Positions 1 through 7,223 of a DNA stretch of 23,878 bases are shown one piece after another (the stretch's first letter is position 1; each line of letters begins with the position of its first letter). The notes beneath the pieces were generated by a model. It made no database searches and was not told the DNA's origin. It worked only from the letters and a program-made list of their open reading frames with translations. The stretch lies in assembly GCA_030636745.1 (NCBI GenBank), contig DAOVWH010000009.1:1-23878 (forward strand), in the 5' to 3' direction. A program made the translations under genes and the position numbers. This stretch comes from UBA1672 sp023140905 (GTDB taxonomy: Bacteria > Pseudomonadota > Alphaproteobacteria > Micavibrionales > Micavibrionaceae).

Positions 1-164
1 TATGCAATAGCTGATGTAATGGGACGTTTAAAAAGCCAATCGTCGTCTAGAATGTGCAAAAAGTTTGATTGGCTTGCAAAAGTATATTGGAAAAAAATAT
101 TATGTGGTCGCCGGGTTACTTCGTTAGTAGTGTAGCTATAGAACCATGGGTTTACCTGCGGTAA
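1..164 (+). pseudogene. Decayed 3' part of an IS200/IS605-type transposase (TnpA)
   Basis: Frame 1 from position 1 reads IADVMGRLKSQSSSRMCKKF and continues to DWLAKVYWKK. Frame 3 from position 105 reads WSPGYFVSSVAIEPWVYLR and stops at 162-164. Together these follow the C-terminal order of IS200/IS605 TnpA proteins: a K-S-x-S-S segment, a YW(K/G)KxLWSPGYF block, then a FVSSV block. The two halves lie in different frames, joined around the A run at 91-97, so the gene is frameshifted. The usual C-terminal YIxxQ-type segment is not seen. A perfect small hairpin (TTTACC TGC GGTAAA, 151-165) overlaps the end and could be the remains of the subterminal hairpin these elements carry. The upstream part lies outside the window. 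The family call is by eye. Confidence 0.6.
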
Positions 165-180
165 AGCTAAACGACTATGA

Positions 181-257
181 ATTGTAGGCGTGAGCGAGCA
201 GGGATTCGCTTGTGTCGGCACAGTTCTGTCCTAATTCTTAAGTGAAATCACTACAAT
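181..257. repeat. Hairpin-forming intergenic repeat, ATTGTAG...CTACAAT type
   Basis: The ends ATTGTAG (181-187) and CTACAAT (251-257) are exact inverted complements. Inside, GGCGTGAGCGA can pair with TCGCTTGTGTC, but only if several G-U pairs are allowed, which suggests the fold matters as RNA. The right part (CGGCACAGTTCTGTCCTAAT then CTTAAGTGAAATCACTACAA) is shared in diverged form with the repeats near 16831-16872 and 21374-21412. It therefore belongs to the dispersed family described for the other copies. Confidence 0.65.
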
Positions 258-370
258 TTTTGAAAAAACGAAATTTTCTGCATTTTGGTAGTAATTCGTT
301 AATAACTTTTATCGCATAATGAACCCATATCGCAATCTAATATTAGCGGTAAACACATAGAATTATAAGA
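258..370. other. Intergenic sequence before the first gene
   Basis: This is AT-rich sequence between the repeat and the first coding region. I see no convincing promoter pair. A -10-like CATAAT lies at 315-320 but has no matching -35 at normal distance. No RNA gene or ORF is seen. Confidence 0.4.
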
Positions 371-1726
371 GTGGCTGGGACCATGAGCGATACTTTCGAA
401 AAATTCTGTAATGCGCATACGATACAAAATCGTGTCTGTGGGGTTGCTTATACATTAAACGATACACAGCCTGTTGTGTGTACGCATATCGGTGACCAGC
501 CGCTTTTCTATCTGGATGAAGAAATCATTGATGAAGATGGTAGCGATTTATTTGATATGGAAGAATTAGGCGAACTTGCCAGAGAAGTTCAAACATTAAA
601 GCAAGAAATTCTAGGTATAGATGCGCCGGAGACTTATGTTGAGGAAAAAACTATGGCTCTTTTCCTTGAGTTTGGCGAAAACATGGACGATATCAACGCC
701 ATGATAGATCTTGCCGGGATTCATGACACACAAAATGCAGAGCAGCGTATTGCTGATATAAAAGAATTATTGCAAGAAAGCCGTCTTGCATCTGCTTATT
801 TTAATGTCGCAGAAAAAAACGGCGTAACAATAAAGATGAGCAAACAGGTTGAAACAGCCTCTTATGATCGTCGCAGCGGGACTATTTTACTTTATCCTCA
901 TATGGATATAATTGACCAAGCATTACTATTAGCAAGAGAATTGCGCCGCCACTGGCAACATCGCCAAGGGGCGTTGCTTAATCCTTTAAGCTTCTCACCG
1001 GAGCACGCTATTTTAGTTAACCGGGCACAGGAAGCTGATATGACTATTTCGATTATTCGCATAGCCTGGGAGCTGCAACTTGCCGGTAAACGTGATGTGT
1101 GGGAACGTCTTGAGAAATCTCCAATGGCAGACTTGACCCGCGCTTTTGCACGAGAAGCATTTATAGATTTCCGTACTCTTAATAATGGTGAAGCCAGCAC
1201 TGCTGTATTCGAAGCATGGTTTTTATCAGAACGCTGTCGTCAAAAAGATAAAGTAATTATTCAGGCAATGCTTGCCGATCAAAATAAATATACAATTGGT
1301 GATGAGCAATCGTCTCATCATGTGACTGTGGATTTAATGGTTGCGCTGGGTGAAATGCCGTTCGGCAAAAATTACCTAAGTAAATATGTGCATATCATTA
1401 CAGATGATCCGATTTTCATGGAAGTAAGGGATCGCTCAAGCGCGAATTTCCTATGGTTTATAAAGTTCGAACGTTCTTTCAAACAAGCGGAACAAGAATT
1501 GCAATACGACTCTGACTTATCCACACATGACGTTCGTCATGATCTATATAATCAAGGAAGTCAGGATCGCAACGATGACACGATACCAAGCGCAAACATT
1601 ATTCAACTCTATGAACATGCTCCGCCCCGTAAACACGATGAAAAACGTGCCGCAAGCGGCCAGAATAATGGAAATGCCGGTGGAAATGTTATCGACATTA
1701 GACATTGGTCACGCGGCGAACTCTAG
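371..1726 (+). CDS. Unknown protein, paralogue of the next gene; resembles DUF6782 putative metallopeptidases
   Basis: 451 residues if the GTG at 371 is used, 447 if the ATG at 383 is used; neither has a clear Shine-Dalgarno sequence. No signal peptide or membrane segment is seen. The central part (residues ~110-300) contains ARELRRHWQHRQG (188-200), then NRAQEADMTISIIRIAWELQ with a following W. The next gene shows the same order (VLRDIWQEKR, then MEHVRAADLDVVSILVAWEL), so the two are paralogues. The layout resembles the DUF6782 family, whose members carry an HExxH-like motif. Here the position expected to be HE is RE, so the zinc motif looks degenerate. The C-terminal ~60 residues are polar and probably disordered. 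Function unknown. The two genes lie in tandem 40 bp apart and are probably co-transcribed. Confidence 0.8.
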   Translation: MAGTMSDTFEKFCNAHTIQNRVCGVAYTLNDTQPVVCTHIGDQPLFYLDEEIIDEDGSDLFDMEELGELAREVQTLKQEILGIDAPETYVEEKTMALFLEFGENMDDINAMIDLAGIHDTQNAEQRIADIKELLQESRLASAYFNVAEKNGVTIKMSKQVETASYDRRSGTILLYPHMDIIDQALLLARELRRHWQHRQGALLNPLSFSPEHAILVNRAQEADMTISIIRIAWELQLAGKRDVWERLEKSPMADLTRAFAREAFIDFRTLNNGEASTAVFEAWFLSERCRQKDKVIIQAMLADQNKYTIGDEQSSHHVTVDLMVALGEMPFGKNYLSKYVHIITDDPIFMEVRDRSSANFLWFIKFERSFKQAEQELQYDSDLSTHDVRHDLYNQGSQDRNDDTIPSANIIQLYEHAPPRKHDEKRAASGQNNGNAGGNVIDIRHWSRGEL

Positions 1727-1766
1727 TCGCAAAAATAAAATAGAGTATTTGGGTAAAGGCGGGATC

Positions 1767-2858
1767 ATGGAATATAAATCAGGTCGGCCAAAGATGCGGG
1801 TTATTGATTGTCTGAAGGAAGATAATCAAGAGCAGTCTTTTACCTATTTGTCTTTTGATAATCACGACAATGATGATTGTAATGTAGCCAAAGATTCAGG
1901 AAAGGATTCCGGGCATAATTTTTTGTTGCATGATCTATCTGCTGAAATTATGGATATTGATTGTTTTTCTGATGCTGATGAAGACGAAAATTTTACAGAT
2001 AAGGATGTTTTGATCTGGGCATGCAATGTTTTGGAATTTAGTCCAAGTGCCCGCGTAATGATTAAAGAAGCGGTGGCAACAGGCTGGCGCACAGCACTGG
2101 AAGATTTAAATGGCGGTGAATACATTATGGATGTAGAAGACCGGCAAATTTTTCTAGGCAATAATGATTTATCCGGCAATGCATTGGTGCGCAGCGAATA
2201 TTTTTTAAATGGTGTTCTGACAAGTATGATTAAAGTTTTGCGTGATATTTGGCAGGAAAAACGCCATGGTGGATTTGATGAACATTACGCTCCTGAAGAT
2301 GTGATTTTAATGGAACATGTGCGTGCTGCGGATTTGGATGTGGTGAGCATTCTGGTCGCTTGGGAATTGCGCGAAGCTGGTTATAATGCGGGCTGGCGTC
2401 ACATTATGGGATCAGATAAAAGCGATATGGCTATGGTTTTTTCAGGCTGTATGGAAGGGAAGAAAGCTGCACAAACAGATCTTCGTCCGGCGTTACTGGC
2501 AACATTCAAACAATGGTTCCGTGAAACACAGCGTGTTGATAAATGTGACCGCGATACATTAGAGTATCTCGATGAAGTTCTGGAAACGAATAATTTTATA
2601 AATCCGTTTGGCGATAAAAATCCCGGCAAAATGGATGTTGAGAAGCTCTCAAGATTGCCAAATAAACAAGCTTATTTGCAAGGGCAGGGTGCACAAATTC
2701 TAAAAGATGAGGTGTTTAGCACAATCCCTTGTGATATCAATAAAGCATATTTGAGACACATCATGGATGATATCGAGACAATAAGGATAAACGGTGTTTC
2801 TTTCCATGATTCAGAATTAGCCCGCAAAATTTTCCCTGATATCGTGAAGCTACTATAA
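1767..2858 (+). CDS. Unknown protein, diverged paralogue of the preceding gene (DUF6782-like)
   Basis: 363 residues from the ATG at 1767, which is preceded by AAAGGCGGG at a good distance. The frame stays open upstream to 1527, but that extension overlaps the end of the previous gene in another frame and is rejected. Residues ~15-90 are strongly acidic (many Asp/Glu, with DADEDENFTDKD). The core contains VLRDIWQEKRHGG, then MEHVRAADLDVVSILVAWEL and REAGYNAGWRHIMG, matching the first protein in spacing. The metal-binding residues are even less conserved than in the first copy (IKVLRDIW where HExxH would lie), so peptidase activity is unlikely. The gene converges tail-to-tail with the next minus-strand gene, 2 bp apart. 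Function unknown. Confidence 0.8.
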   Translation: MEYKSGRPKMRVIDCLKEDNQEQSFTYLSFDNHDNDDCNVAKDSGKDSGHNFLLHDLSAEIMDIDCFSDADEDENFTDKDVLIWACNVLEFSPSARVMIKEAVATGWRTALEDLNGGEYIMDVEDRQIFLGNNDLSGNALVRSEYFLNGVLTSMIKVLRDIWQEKRHGGFDEHYAPEDVILMEHVRAADLDVVSILVAWELREAGYNAGWRHIMGSDKSDMAMVFSGCMEGKKAAQTDLRPALLATFKQWFRETQRVDKCDRDTLEYLDEVLETNNFINPFGDKNPGKMDVEKLSRLPNKQAYLQGQGAQILKDEVFSTIPCDINKAYLRHIMDDIETIRINGVSFHDSELARKIFPDIVKLL

Positions 2859-2860
2859 TA

Positions 2861-3403
2861 TCATAATGTAAGATGAGAACTACCCGTTGAGTGAATTTCG
2901 CATTGATGTTCTTCACGTACTTCCGATAAAGCAGCTTCTATATCTACACTATTTCTAACAGCAATTTCCGTAGCCATATGCGCAATAACTGCTTGCCGCG
3001 CTAAATAGTCCTGCTTGTTAAGTCTATTACCATCAGTATTTGCCGGACCCATTAAAATACTTTTAGCAACACCCTTAAAAAGATCTTTTGCAGCCTGTTC
3101 AAGTGTTTGCTCATTAAGCTCTTCAGTAAAGATATTATGGACAGTATTAAATTTTTGAATAGCGTCAAAAATTCCCTTGTATGGATTTGTATCATCAACG
3201 TTAGGTTTTTGAATTATGAGATAGTTAAAAGCGGTTTTTAAATCATGAGCAGTGAACTGTTTTTTATTCCAAAGAGAATTGTCCTTAATAGAATTTTTCC
3301 CCTTAATAGAATTTAAGGAATCTACAGTCATCACATCTAAGGGTTTTGCCTTAATTTCAAAGAAATATTTTTTTATACGAAGCGTAGTAAGAGCATCTAT
3401 CAT
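2861..3403 (-). CDS. Unknown 180-residue protein
   Basis: Starts at ATG 3403; no strong Shine-Dalgarno is seen. It has no signal peptide, membrane segment or domain that I recognise. Residues ~30-45 contain a small internal duplication (NSIKGK/NSIKDN), encoded by an 18-bp tandem repeat. The middle is helical and Lys/Asn-rich, and the C-terminal third (ARQAVIAHMATEIAVRNSVD) looks like an amphipathic helix. Its promoter region is a near-exact copy of the one in front of the LysM gene at 3585-4652, so the two genes are probably controlled together. A real gene is likely because the frame fills the gap and has its own promoter. Function unknown. Confidence 0.7.
   Translation of the reverse strand: MIDALTTLRIKKYFFEIKAKPLDVMTVDSLNSIKGKNSIKDNSLWNKKQFTAHDLKTAFNYLIIQKPNVDDTNPYKGIFDAIQKFNTVHNIFTEELNEQTLEQAAKDLFKGVAKSILMGPANTDGNRLNKQDYLARQAVIAHMATEIAVRNSVDIEAALSEVREEHQCEIHSTGSSHLTL
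3283..3314. repeat. 18-bp-period tandem duplication inside the 180-residue gene
   Basis: CCTTAATAGAATTT occurs at 3283-3296 and again at 3301-3314. The period is 18 bp, so the reading frame is kept and six residues (N-S-I-K plus two) are duplicated. Confidence 0.7.
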
Positions 3404-3498
3404 TTTGTTATTATCCGATTATTTTATATTTATCCGCTTAACAAGATCGCCTGCGCAAGCTAGCGGAGATTCACATTACCCATTATTTTTATTGCTCT

Positions 3499-3548
3499 GT
3501 TCTAAACAAAAACAATAATTTAGTCAAGTTTTCGCCGTATAGGATAAA
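3499..3548 (-). promoter_or_regulatory. Sigma-70-type promoter, copy 1 of a duplicated regulatory region
   Basis: On the minus strand TTGACT (3522-3527) lies 17 nt before TAGAAC (3499-3504). The 48 bp at 3501-3548 are identical to 4689-4736. About 20 bp upstream of the -35 are part of the identity (through CGCCGTATAGGATAAA on the plus strand), so a bound regulator is possible. It would drive the 180-residue gene with a leader of roughly 85-90 nt. Confidence 0.7.
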
Positions 3549-3584
3549 ACTCTGTTGCTTGATTTTTATACAAGGCCATTCCCA

Positions 3585-4652
3585 TTATACACGAAAGCTG
3601 AGGGGGTCTTGTTGCTGTTGTGCTGCTACCGCTGCTGGCACGTCTTCTTTCGACTTTGTAGCCTCGTCTGGTAATGGTGCCGTTGCGTCTGCTACTACAC
3701 CTCTTTGATTAACAGGGCAAGCTCCGTTAGGATCGTCAAAGATGATCGTGGTGCCAACCGAAAGGTTTTTCGCTTCGTCTTTGGTAATCTCATTACGTGC
3801 AAGGACCTCGTCTACCTTTGCTATTATTTCTTTATCATCTGTAAGATTGTAATGATCTGCGGTCAGTTTCCAGACTGTATCTCCGGGTTTCATCTTTACC
3901 GCAGTTGTTTGTATAGGATCACATTTCTCTACAGTTATTGCAGCATCCCAAATTTCCCCTAAGGGTGACCCTGCCGTTGACATAATATCAACGGGAAGGT
4001 TGGAACCCGCACTATTTTCAGGCTTGCCAGGCCATGTAGATATTGTCGTCTTGCCGAATTCATCTGGTTCAATATTAGCACAATGCGCGGTTGTTGTTTC
4101 ATTTGTTAGTTCGTTTAGCACATCATCAAAGGTTCTCTTGTGCCCGTTAGTACTTAAATCACCTACTTCAGGATGTTTGGGAGCATAAGAGCCTGCTATA
4201 ACATTTCCAGTTGTATCTAAAGCAGCACCTTTATCACCTAACGGCTGCTCCGATTTCTGGCCCGTTTTTTCAAGTTGTTTTTCGTACTTTTTAATTATAT
4301 CACTGGTTTCATTGAGCTTAATTTCATTTTGCTTAAGAAGATAAGCTTTAAGTTCATCAAGGCGACTATGGTGCTCAGGGTTAGGATTCTCAAGTTCCTT
4401 AAATTCCTTGTTAAGTTTCACAAATTCATCAGTGTTAAAGGCAAGTTCTTTATCTTCATGCAGATTAAATTGCTCAATTTTAGACTTATACTGCCCAACT
4501 CCAGAGTGCTCAGCTTTAAATTGAGCAACACCAGTTTCAATTTCACCAATTTTATCTACCAATACTTTAAAGCGATCAACGCTATTTTCAAGGGTCTTAA
4601 GTTTCTTTTCAATGATTCCGTCTATTGTAGCATCAGAAATAGATGCTGCCAT
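3585..4652 (-). CDS. Coiled-coil protein with one C-terminal LysM-like domain
   Basis: 355 residues from ATG 4652, with AGGGTG on the coding strand at a suitable distance. Residues 1-135 are charged and helical (predicted coiled coil by eye). Residues 136-250 are low-complexity and polar. Residues 253-308 fit a LysM domain: KMKPGDTVWKLTADHYNLTD, then an IIAKVDEVLARN helix, then LSVGTTIIFDDP. LysM domains bind glycan chains such as peptidoglycan, but no signal peptide or membrane anchor is visible here. Either another route exports the protein or the domain works in the cytoplasm. The tail is Ala/Gln-rich, ending DPLSFRV. It shares a duplicated promoter with the 180-residue gene downstream on the same strand. 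Role unknown. Confidence 0.8.
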   Translation of the reverse strand: MAASISDATIDGIIEKKLKTLENSVDRFKVLVDKIGEIETGVAQFKAEHSGVGQYKSKIEQFNLHEDKELAFNTDEFVKLNKEFKELENPNPEHHSRLDELKAYLLKQNEIKLNETSDIIKKYEKQLEKTGQKSEQPLGDKGAALDTTGNVIAGSYAPKHPEVGDLSTNGHKRTFDDVLNELTNETTTAHCANIEPDEFGKTTISTWPGKPENSAGSNLPVDIMSTAGSPLGEIWDAAITVEKCDPIQTTAVKMKPGDTVWKLTADHYNLTDDKEIIAKVDEVLARNEITKDEAKNLSVGTTIIFDDPNGACPVNQRGVVADATAPLPDEATKSKEDVPAAVAAQQQQDPLSFRV

Positions 4653-4686
4653 TTTATATCACCCTGTTTTTTACATTTATCGTTCT

Positions 4687-4736
4687 ATTCTAAACAAAAA
4701 CAATAATTTAGTCAAGTTTTCGCCGTATAGGATAAA
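4687..4736 (-). promoter_or_regulatory. Sigma-70-type promoter, copy 2 of a duplicated regulatory region
   Basis: On the minus strand TTGACT (4710-4715) lies 17 nt before TAGAAT (4687-4692). 48 bp (4689-4736) match 3501-3548 exactly, and similarity continues into the -10 and initially transcribed region. It serves the LysM gene starting at 4652 and abuts the 3' end of queF. Confidence 0.75.
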
Positions 4737-4739
4737 GGC

Positions 4740-5210
4740 TCATCCGCGGCCACGGTAAGGAGCTGTGCCTTGATCGGGTATCCAAATGCTTTTGGGAGGT
4801 TCTCCGGTTTGATAAAACACATCAATGGGGATTCCTCCGCGTGGGAACCAATATCCACCTATACGCAGCCATACAGGCTCTAACAGTTCTATTAAGCGCT
4901 GGGCGATTTCCAATGTGCAGTCTTCATGGAATGCTCCATGGTTACGAAAAGATCCTAAAAACAGCTTAAGTGATTTACTTTCCACCAGCCAGTTACCGGG
5001 CACGTAATCAATCACAATATGTGCAAAATCCGGTGCTCCGGTTAAAGGGCATAGAGAGGTAAATTCCGGCGCGGTAAACCGCACACAAGCAGGCATATCC
5101 GGTTTAGGATTAGGCACGCGCTCTAATGCGGCTTCTTCAGGAGACGCGGGCAGAGCTGTTTTACTTCCCAATTGGGTTAAGTTCTCATAGATGTTTTTAC
5201 TATCACTCAT
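4740..5210 (-). CDS. queF: NADPH-dependent 7-cyano-7-deazaguanine (preQ0) reductase
   Basis: Reduces the nitrile of preQ0 to preQ1, the last step before the base is placed in tRNA for queuosine synthesis; cytoplasmic. 156 residues from ATG 5210, preceded by AAGGAG at 8 nt. That length fits the short, single-module QueF class. The catalytic Cys54 sits in TSLCPLTGAPDF, followed by Asp61. The QueF motif ESKSLK (77-82) is followed by the NHGAFHED block (90-97). A longer in-frame start at 5306 would overlap queE and has no ribosome site. It lies 4 bp after queE and is the last gene of a queD-queE-queF operon. queC is not in the window, so preQ0 formation must be completed by a gene elsewhere. Confidence 0.95.
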   Translation of the reverse strand: MSDSKNIYENLTQLGSKTALPASPEEAALERVPNPKPDMPACVRFTAPEFTSLCPLTGAPDFAHIVIDYVPGNWLVESKSLKLFLGSFRNHGAFHEDCTLEIAQRLIELLEPVWLRIGGYWFPRGGIPIDVFYQTGEPPKSIWIPDQGTAPYRGRG

Positions 5211-5214
5211 ATTT

Positions 5215-5967
5215 CTAAACTCCTTTTTTATCGCCCCAGAGCAGGACATGAAGCTGTGGCAAGACTGTTGCTTTATACCAGCGGTCATGAATAACAAACT
5301 CGGCAAGCCAGCGTGTGCGATCTAGCACTGTGTCCCGTTCGCGCAAAATATTGTTGCCGTCTTGTGTTTTCCCGCGTTCGTTATCCGGTTGTTCATTAAG
5401 TGGCTGTAAGTAAACCGGCAGATCAGGATAGCGGTCAGATGTTGCACGGGCATAAGCGTAATCTTTCTTGTCGCGCACAATAATCTTCAAAACAATATGT
5501 GTTTTCTGTTTGCCTTTCATACCATTCTCAACGCAAGAATCCAGTTTAAGCCAATCTGTTTCTATCTCACTACTGGGCGGTTTGGGTGAGAGGGTTAGTA
5601 CATCCAGCTTACTAAACCATGGGCGCGGCATAGAGCCTTGCGTTTCCAGCGCAAAGCTGTAGTTTTTCTCATGTCCCAGATCAATTAAAGGCTCAAGGGG
5701 GTGTATGGCCGGATTACCACCGGATAGTGTAACCAATAAAGGCGTGTCACCGGATAATTCTTCAATACGTGCGAAGATTTCAGTACTGCTCATAGGTAGC
5801 CATTGATCGCGGTATTCACTTTCTACGGCGTGTAGTGTGTCGCACCATGCACAGCGGTAATCACATCCGCCTGTGCGTACAAAAACAGTAGGTTGGCCAA
5901 TTAACGCCCCTTCTCCTTGTATAGTAGGGCCGAATATTTCTGAAACCTTGATACTATCGCGGGGCAT
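5215..5967 (-). CDS. queE: 7-carboxy-7-deazaguanine synthase (radical SAM)
   Basis: Converts the QueD product 6-carboxy-tetrahydropterin into 7-carboxy-7-deazaguanine, using a 4Fe-4S cluster and S-adenosylmethionine. 250 residues from ATG 5967. The FGPTIQGEGALIGQPTVFVR segment is the usual QueE N-terminus, and the cluster-binding CX3CX2C motif is C35-x3-C39-x2-C42 (GGCDYRCAWCD). LVTLSGGNPAIHPLEPLIDLG is the SAM-binding GGNP region. A start at 6006 is possible in frame but overlaps queD and adds an atypical N-terminus, so 5967 is preferred although its ribosome site is weak. It is 17 bp downstream of queD and 4 bp upstream of queF, so one transcript is expected. Confidence 0.95.
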   Translation of the reverse strand: MPRDSIKVSEIFGPTIQGEGALIGQPTVFVRTGGCDYRCAWCDTLHAVESEYRDQWLPMSSTEIFARIEELSGDTPLLVTLSGGNPAIHPLEPLIDLGHEKNYSFALETQGSMPRPWFSKLDVLTLSPKPPSSEIETDWLKLDSCVENGMKGKQKTHIVLKIIVRDKKDYAYARATSDRYPDLPVYLQPLNEQPDNERGKTQDGNNILRERDTVLDRTRWLAEFVIHDRWYKATVLPQLHVLLWGDKKGV

Positions 5968-5984
5968 GATTTTTGTTTTCTCTT

Positions 5985-6341
5985 TTAAGGACGATATTCC
6001 GCGCAAGTCTTTGGGGTTTCGCGGACGCGCACAGCGCTAACTTCCGGCCATTTCTCTTTGCACCAATCATAAAAATGTTTGGCCAGATGTTCAGAGGTGG
6101 TTTTATCATCGCCCAAGACATCGTTAATATGGCGGTGGTCAAAAACATCATCAATATAAGTTTTCAATGCATCTAGCTCGCGGTAATCACGAACAAAGCC
6201 AGAAGGACCTAAAGTTGGGCTTTGAAGCTCTACTTCAACAACATAATTATGTCCGTGTAATCGTGCGCAAGGGTGATTTTCAGCCAAGCCAAAGAGCTGA
6301 TGCGATGCAGAGAAATGATATTCTTTCCAGATCGTAAACAT
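5985..6341 (-). CDS. queD: 6-carboxy-5,6,7,8-tetrahydropterin synthase
   Basis: Converts 7,8-dihydroneopterin triphosphate to 6-carboxy-tetrahydropterin, the first committed step to queuosine; cytoplasmic. 118 residues, normal for the family. The zinc ligands are visible as H14 (HFSASHQLF) and H29/H31 (LHGHNY). Cys25 in HPCARLHGH is the catalytic cysteine, with H71 (DHRHIND) and E108 (VRETP) completing the active site. It begins 65 bp after the end of dnaQ. GGAG lies about 12 nt before the ATG, a little far. It is the first gene of the queD-queE-queF operon. Confidence 0.95.
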   Translation of the reverse strand: MFTIWKEYHFSASHQLFGLAENHPCARLHGHNYVVEVELQSPTLGPSGFVRDYRELDALKTYIDDVFDHRHINDVLGDDKTTSEHLAKHFYDWCKEKWPEVSAVRVRETPKTCAEYRP

Positions 6342-6390
6342 GGTTTTATGCGGCTCCTTTTTTCACAGCATCCGTCCAAAATGTTGGGTC

Positions 6391-6419
6391 ATTATAACAA
6401 GTCGGATCATCTATGCCCA
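6391..6419 (-). promoter_or_regulatory. Candidate promoter of the queDEF operon
   Basis: On the minus strand TGGGCA (6414-6419) lies 17 nt before a perfect TATAAT (6391-6396), about 50 bp upstream of queD and overlapping the end of dnaQ. The -35 matches 4 of 6 positions. I see no preQ1 riboswitch fold in the leader. Confidence 0.45.
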
Positions 6420-7126
6420 CCAAGTTTCTTCCATAAAGGGTCCGTTAATTCACTCAGAAATTCTTTGTGAGCAAGGAGTTCTTCGGCACTGGGGGAATGA
6501 GTGCGAGGCTCACGATAAGTGCGCCTGGCGGTTAAATTTGTGCCCATGCCGGGCTTATTTCCATCAGAAGATGTTCTCTTGCTTTCTTCATCCATTAAAC
6601 CAAGACCGCGTTGACGTCCGCCTAAAAGCTCGAGATAAACTTCAGCTAAAAGCTCGGAATCTAAAAGTGCTCCGTGATAAGAACGATTTGAATTATCAAT
6701 GTCAAAACGCCGACATAGAGCATCCAGATTAGCTGGTGAGCCGGGAAATTTTTGTCGTGCAATAACTAGAGAATCTACAACCCGTTTTTGTTCAACAGGT
6801 GGGTGGCCAACTTGCTCTAACTCCCAGTTCAAGAATTTCATATCAAATTCGGCATTATGAGCGATCAGTATTGTATCAGTGCTGATAAAATCCATAAAAT
6901 CCGTGTAAACCTGGCTAAACACAAGTTTGTCAGCAAGAAATTCATTAGTAATTCCATGCACAGCTACGGCTTCAGGTGGCACATCACGCTCAGGATTAAT
7001 ATATAATTGTATGGTCTTGCCTGTAGGTAAATGATTAACAAGCTCAACAGCTCCGATTTCAATAATCCGGTCGCCTTCAAACGGGTCCATTCCGGTGGTC
7101 TCAGTGTCAAATACTATTTCACGCAT
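6407..7126 (-). CDS. dnaQ: DNA polymerase III epsilon subunit (3'-5' proofreading exonuclease)
   Basis: Proofreads for the replicative polymerase. 239 residues from ATG 7126, the start that places the DTETTG motif at residues 7-12 as usual and has GAGA upstream. ATGs at 7138 and 7159 are also in frame but have no ribosome site. Exo I is D7/E9 (FDTETTG), Exo II D95 (HNAEFD), and Exo III H151 and D156 (YHGALLDSELL), giving a complete DEDDh active site. RQRGLGLM (171-178) after the exonuclease domain resembles a beta-clamp binding motif (QxxLxL). The C-terminal ~55 residues, which in this family bind the polymerase alpha subunit, are low-complexity until EELLAHKEFLSEL. The Smr gene lies 97 bp upstream on the same strand. 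Confidence 0.93.
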   Translation of the reverse strand: MREIVFDTETTGMDPFEGDRIIEIGAVELVNHLPTGKTIQLYINPERDVPPEAVAVHGITNEFLADKLVFSQVYTDFMDFISTDTILIAHNAEFDMKFLNWELEQVGHPPVEQKRVVDSLVIARQKFPGSPANLDALCRRFDIDNSNRSYHGALLDSELLAEVYLELLGGRQRGLGLMDEESKRTSSDGNKPGMGTNLTARRTYREPRTHSPSAEELLAHKEFLSELTDPLWKKLGGHR

Positions 7127-7223
7127 TGTTTCTCTCATATTTGAATTGATAAGTTGCATTATGGTTGTTGTATGCCAGAAAATGCAAGAGACAATAAAGC
7201 AGTTTCATTAGTCAGTATAATAA

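Noticed and set aside
1527..1766. N-terminal extension of the second paralogue back to an ATG at 1527
   Set aside because: It overlaps the end of the first gene in another frame, has no ribosome site, and the ATG at 1767 has AAAGGCGGG upstream.
6342..6406. preQ1 riboswitch in front of queD
   Set aside because: The leader lacks the C-rich loop and A-rich tail of the known preQ1 classes; only a promoter-like pair is seen.
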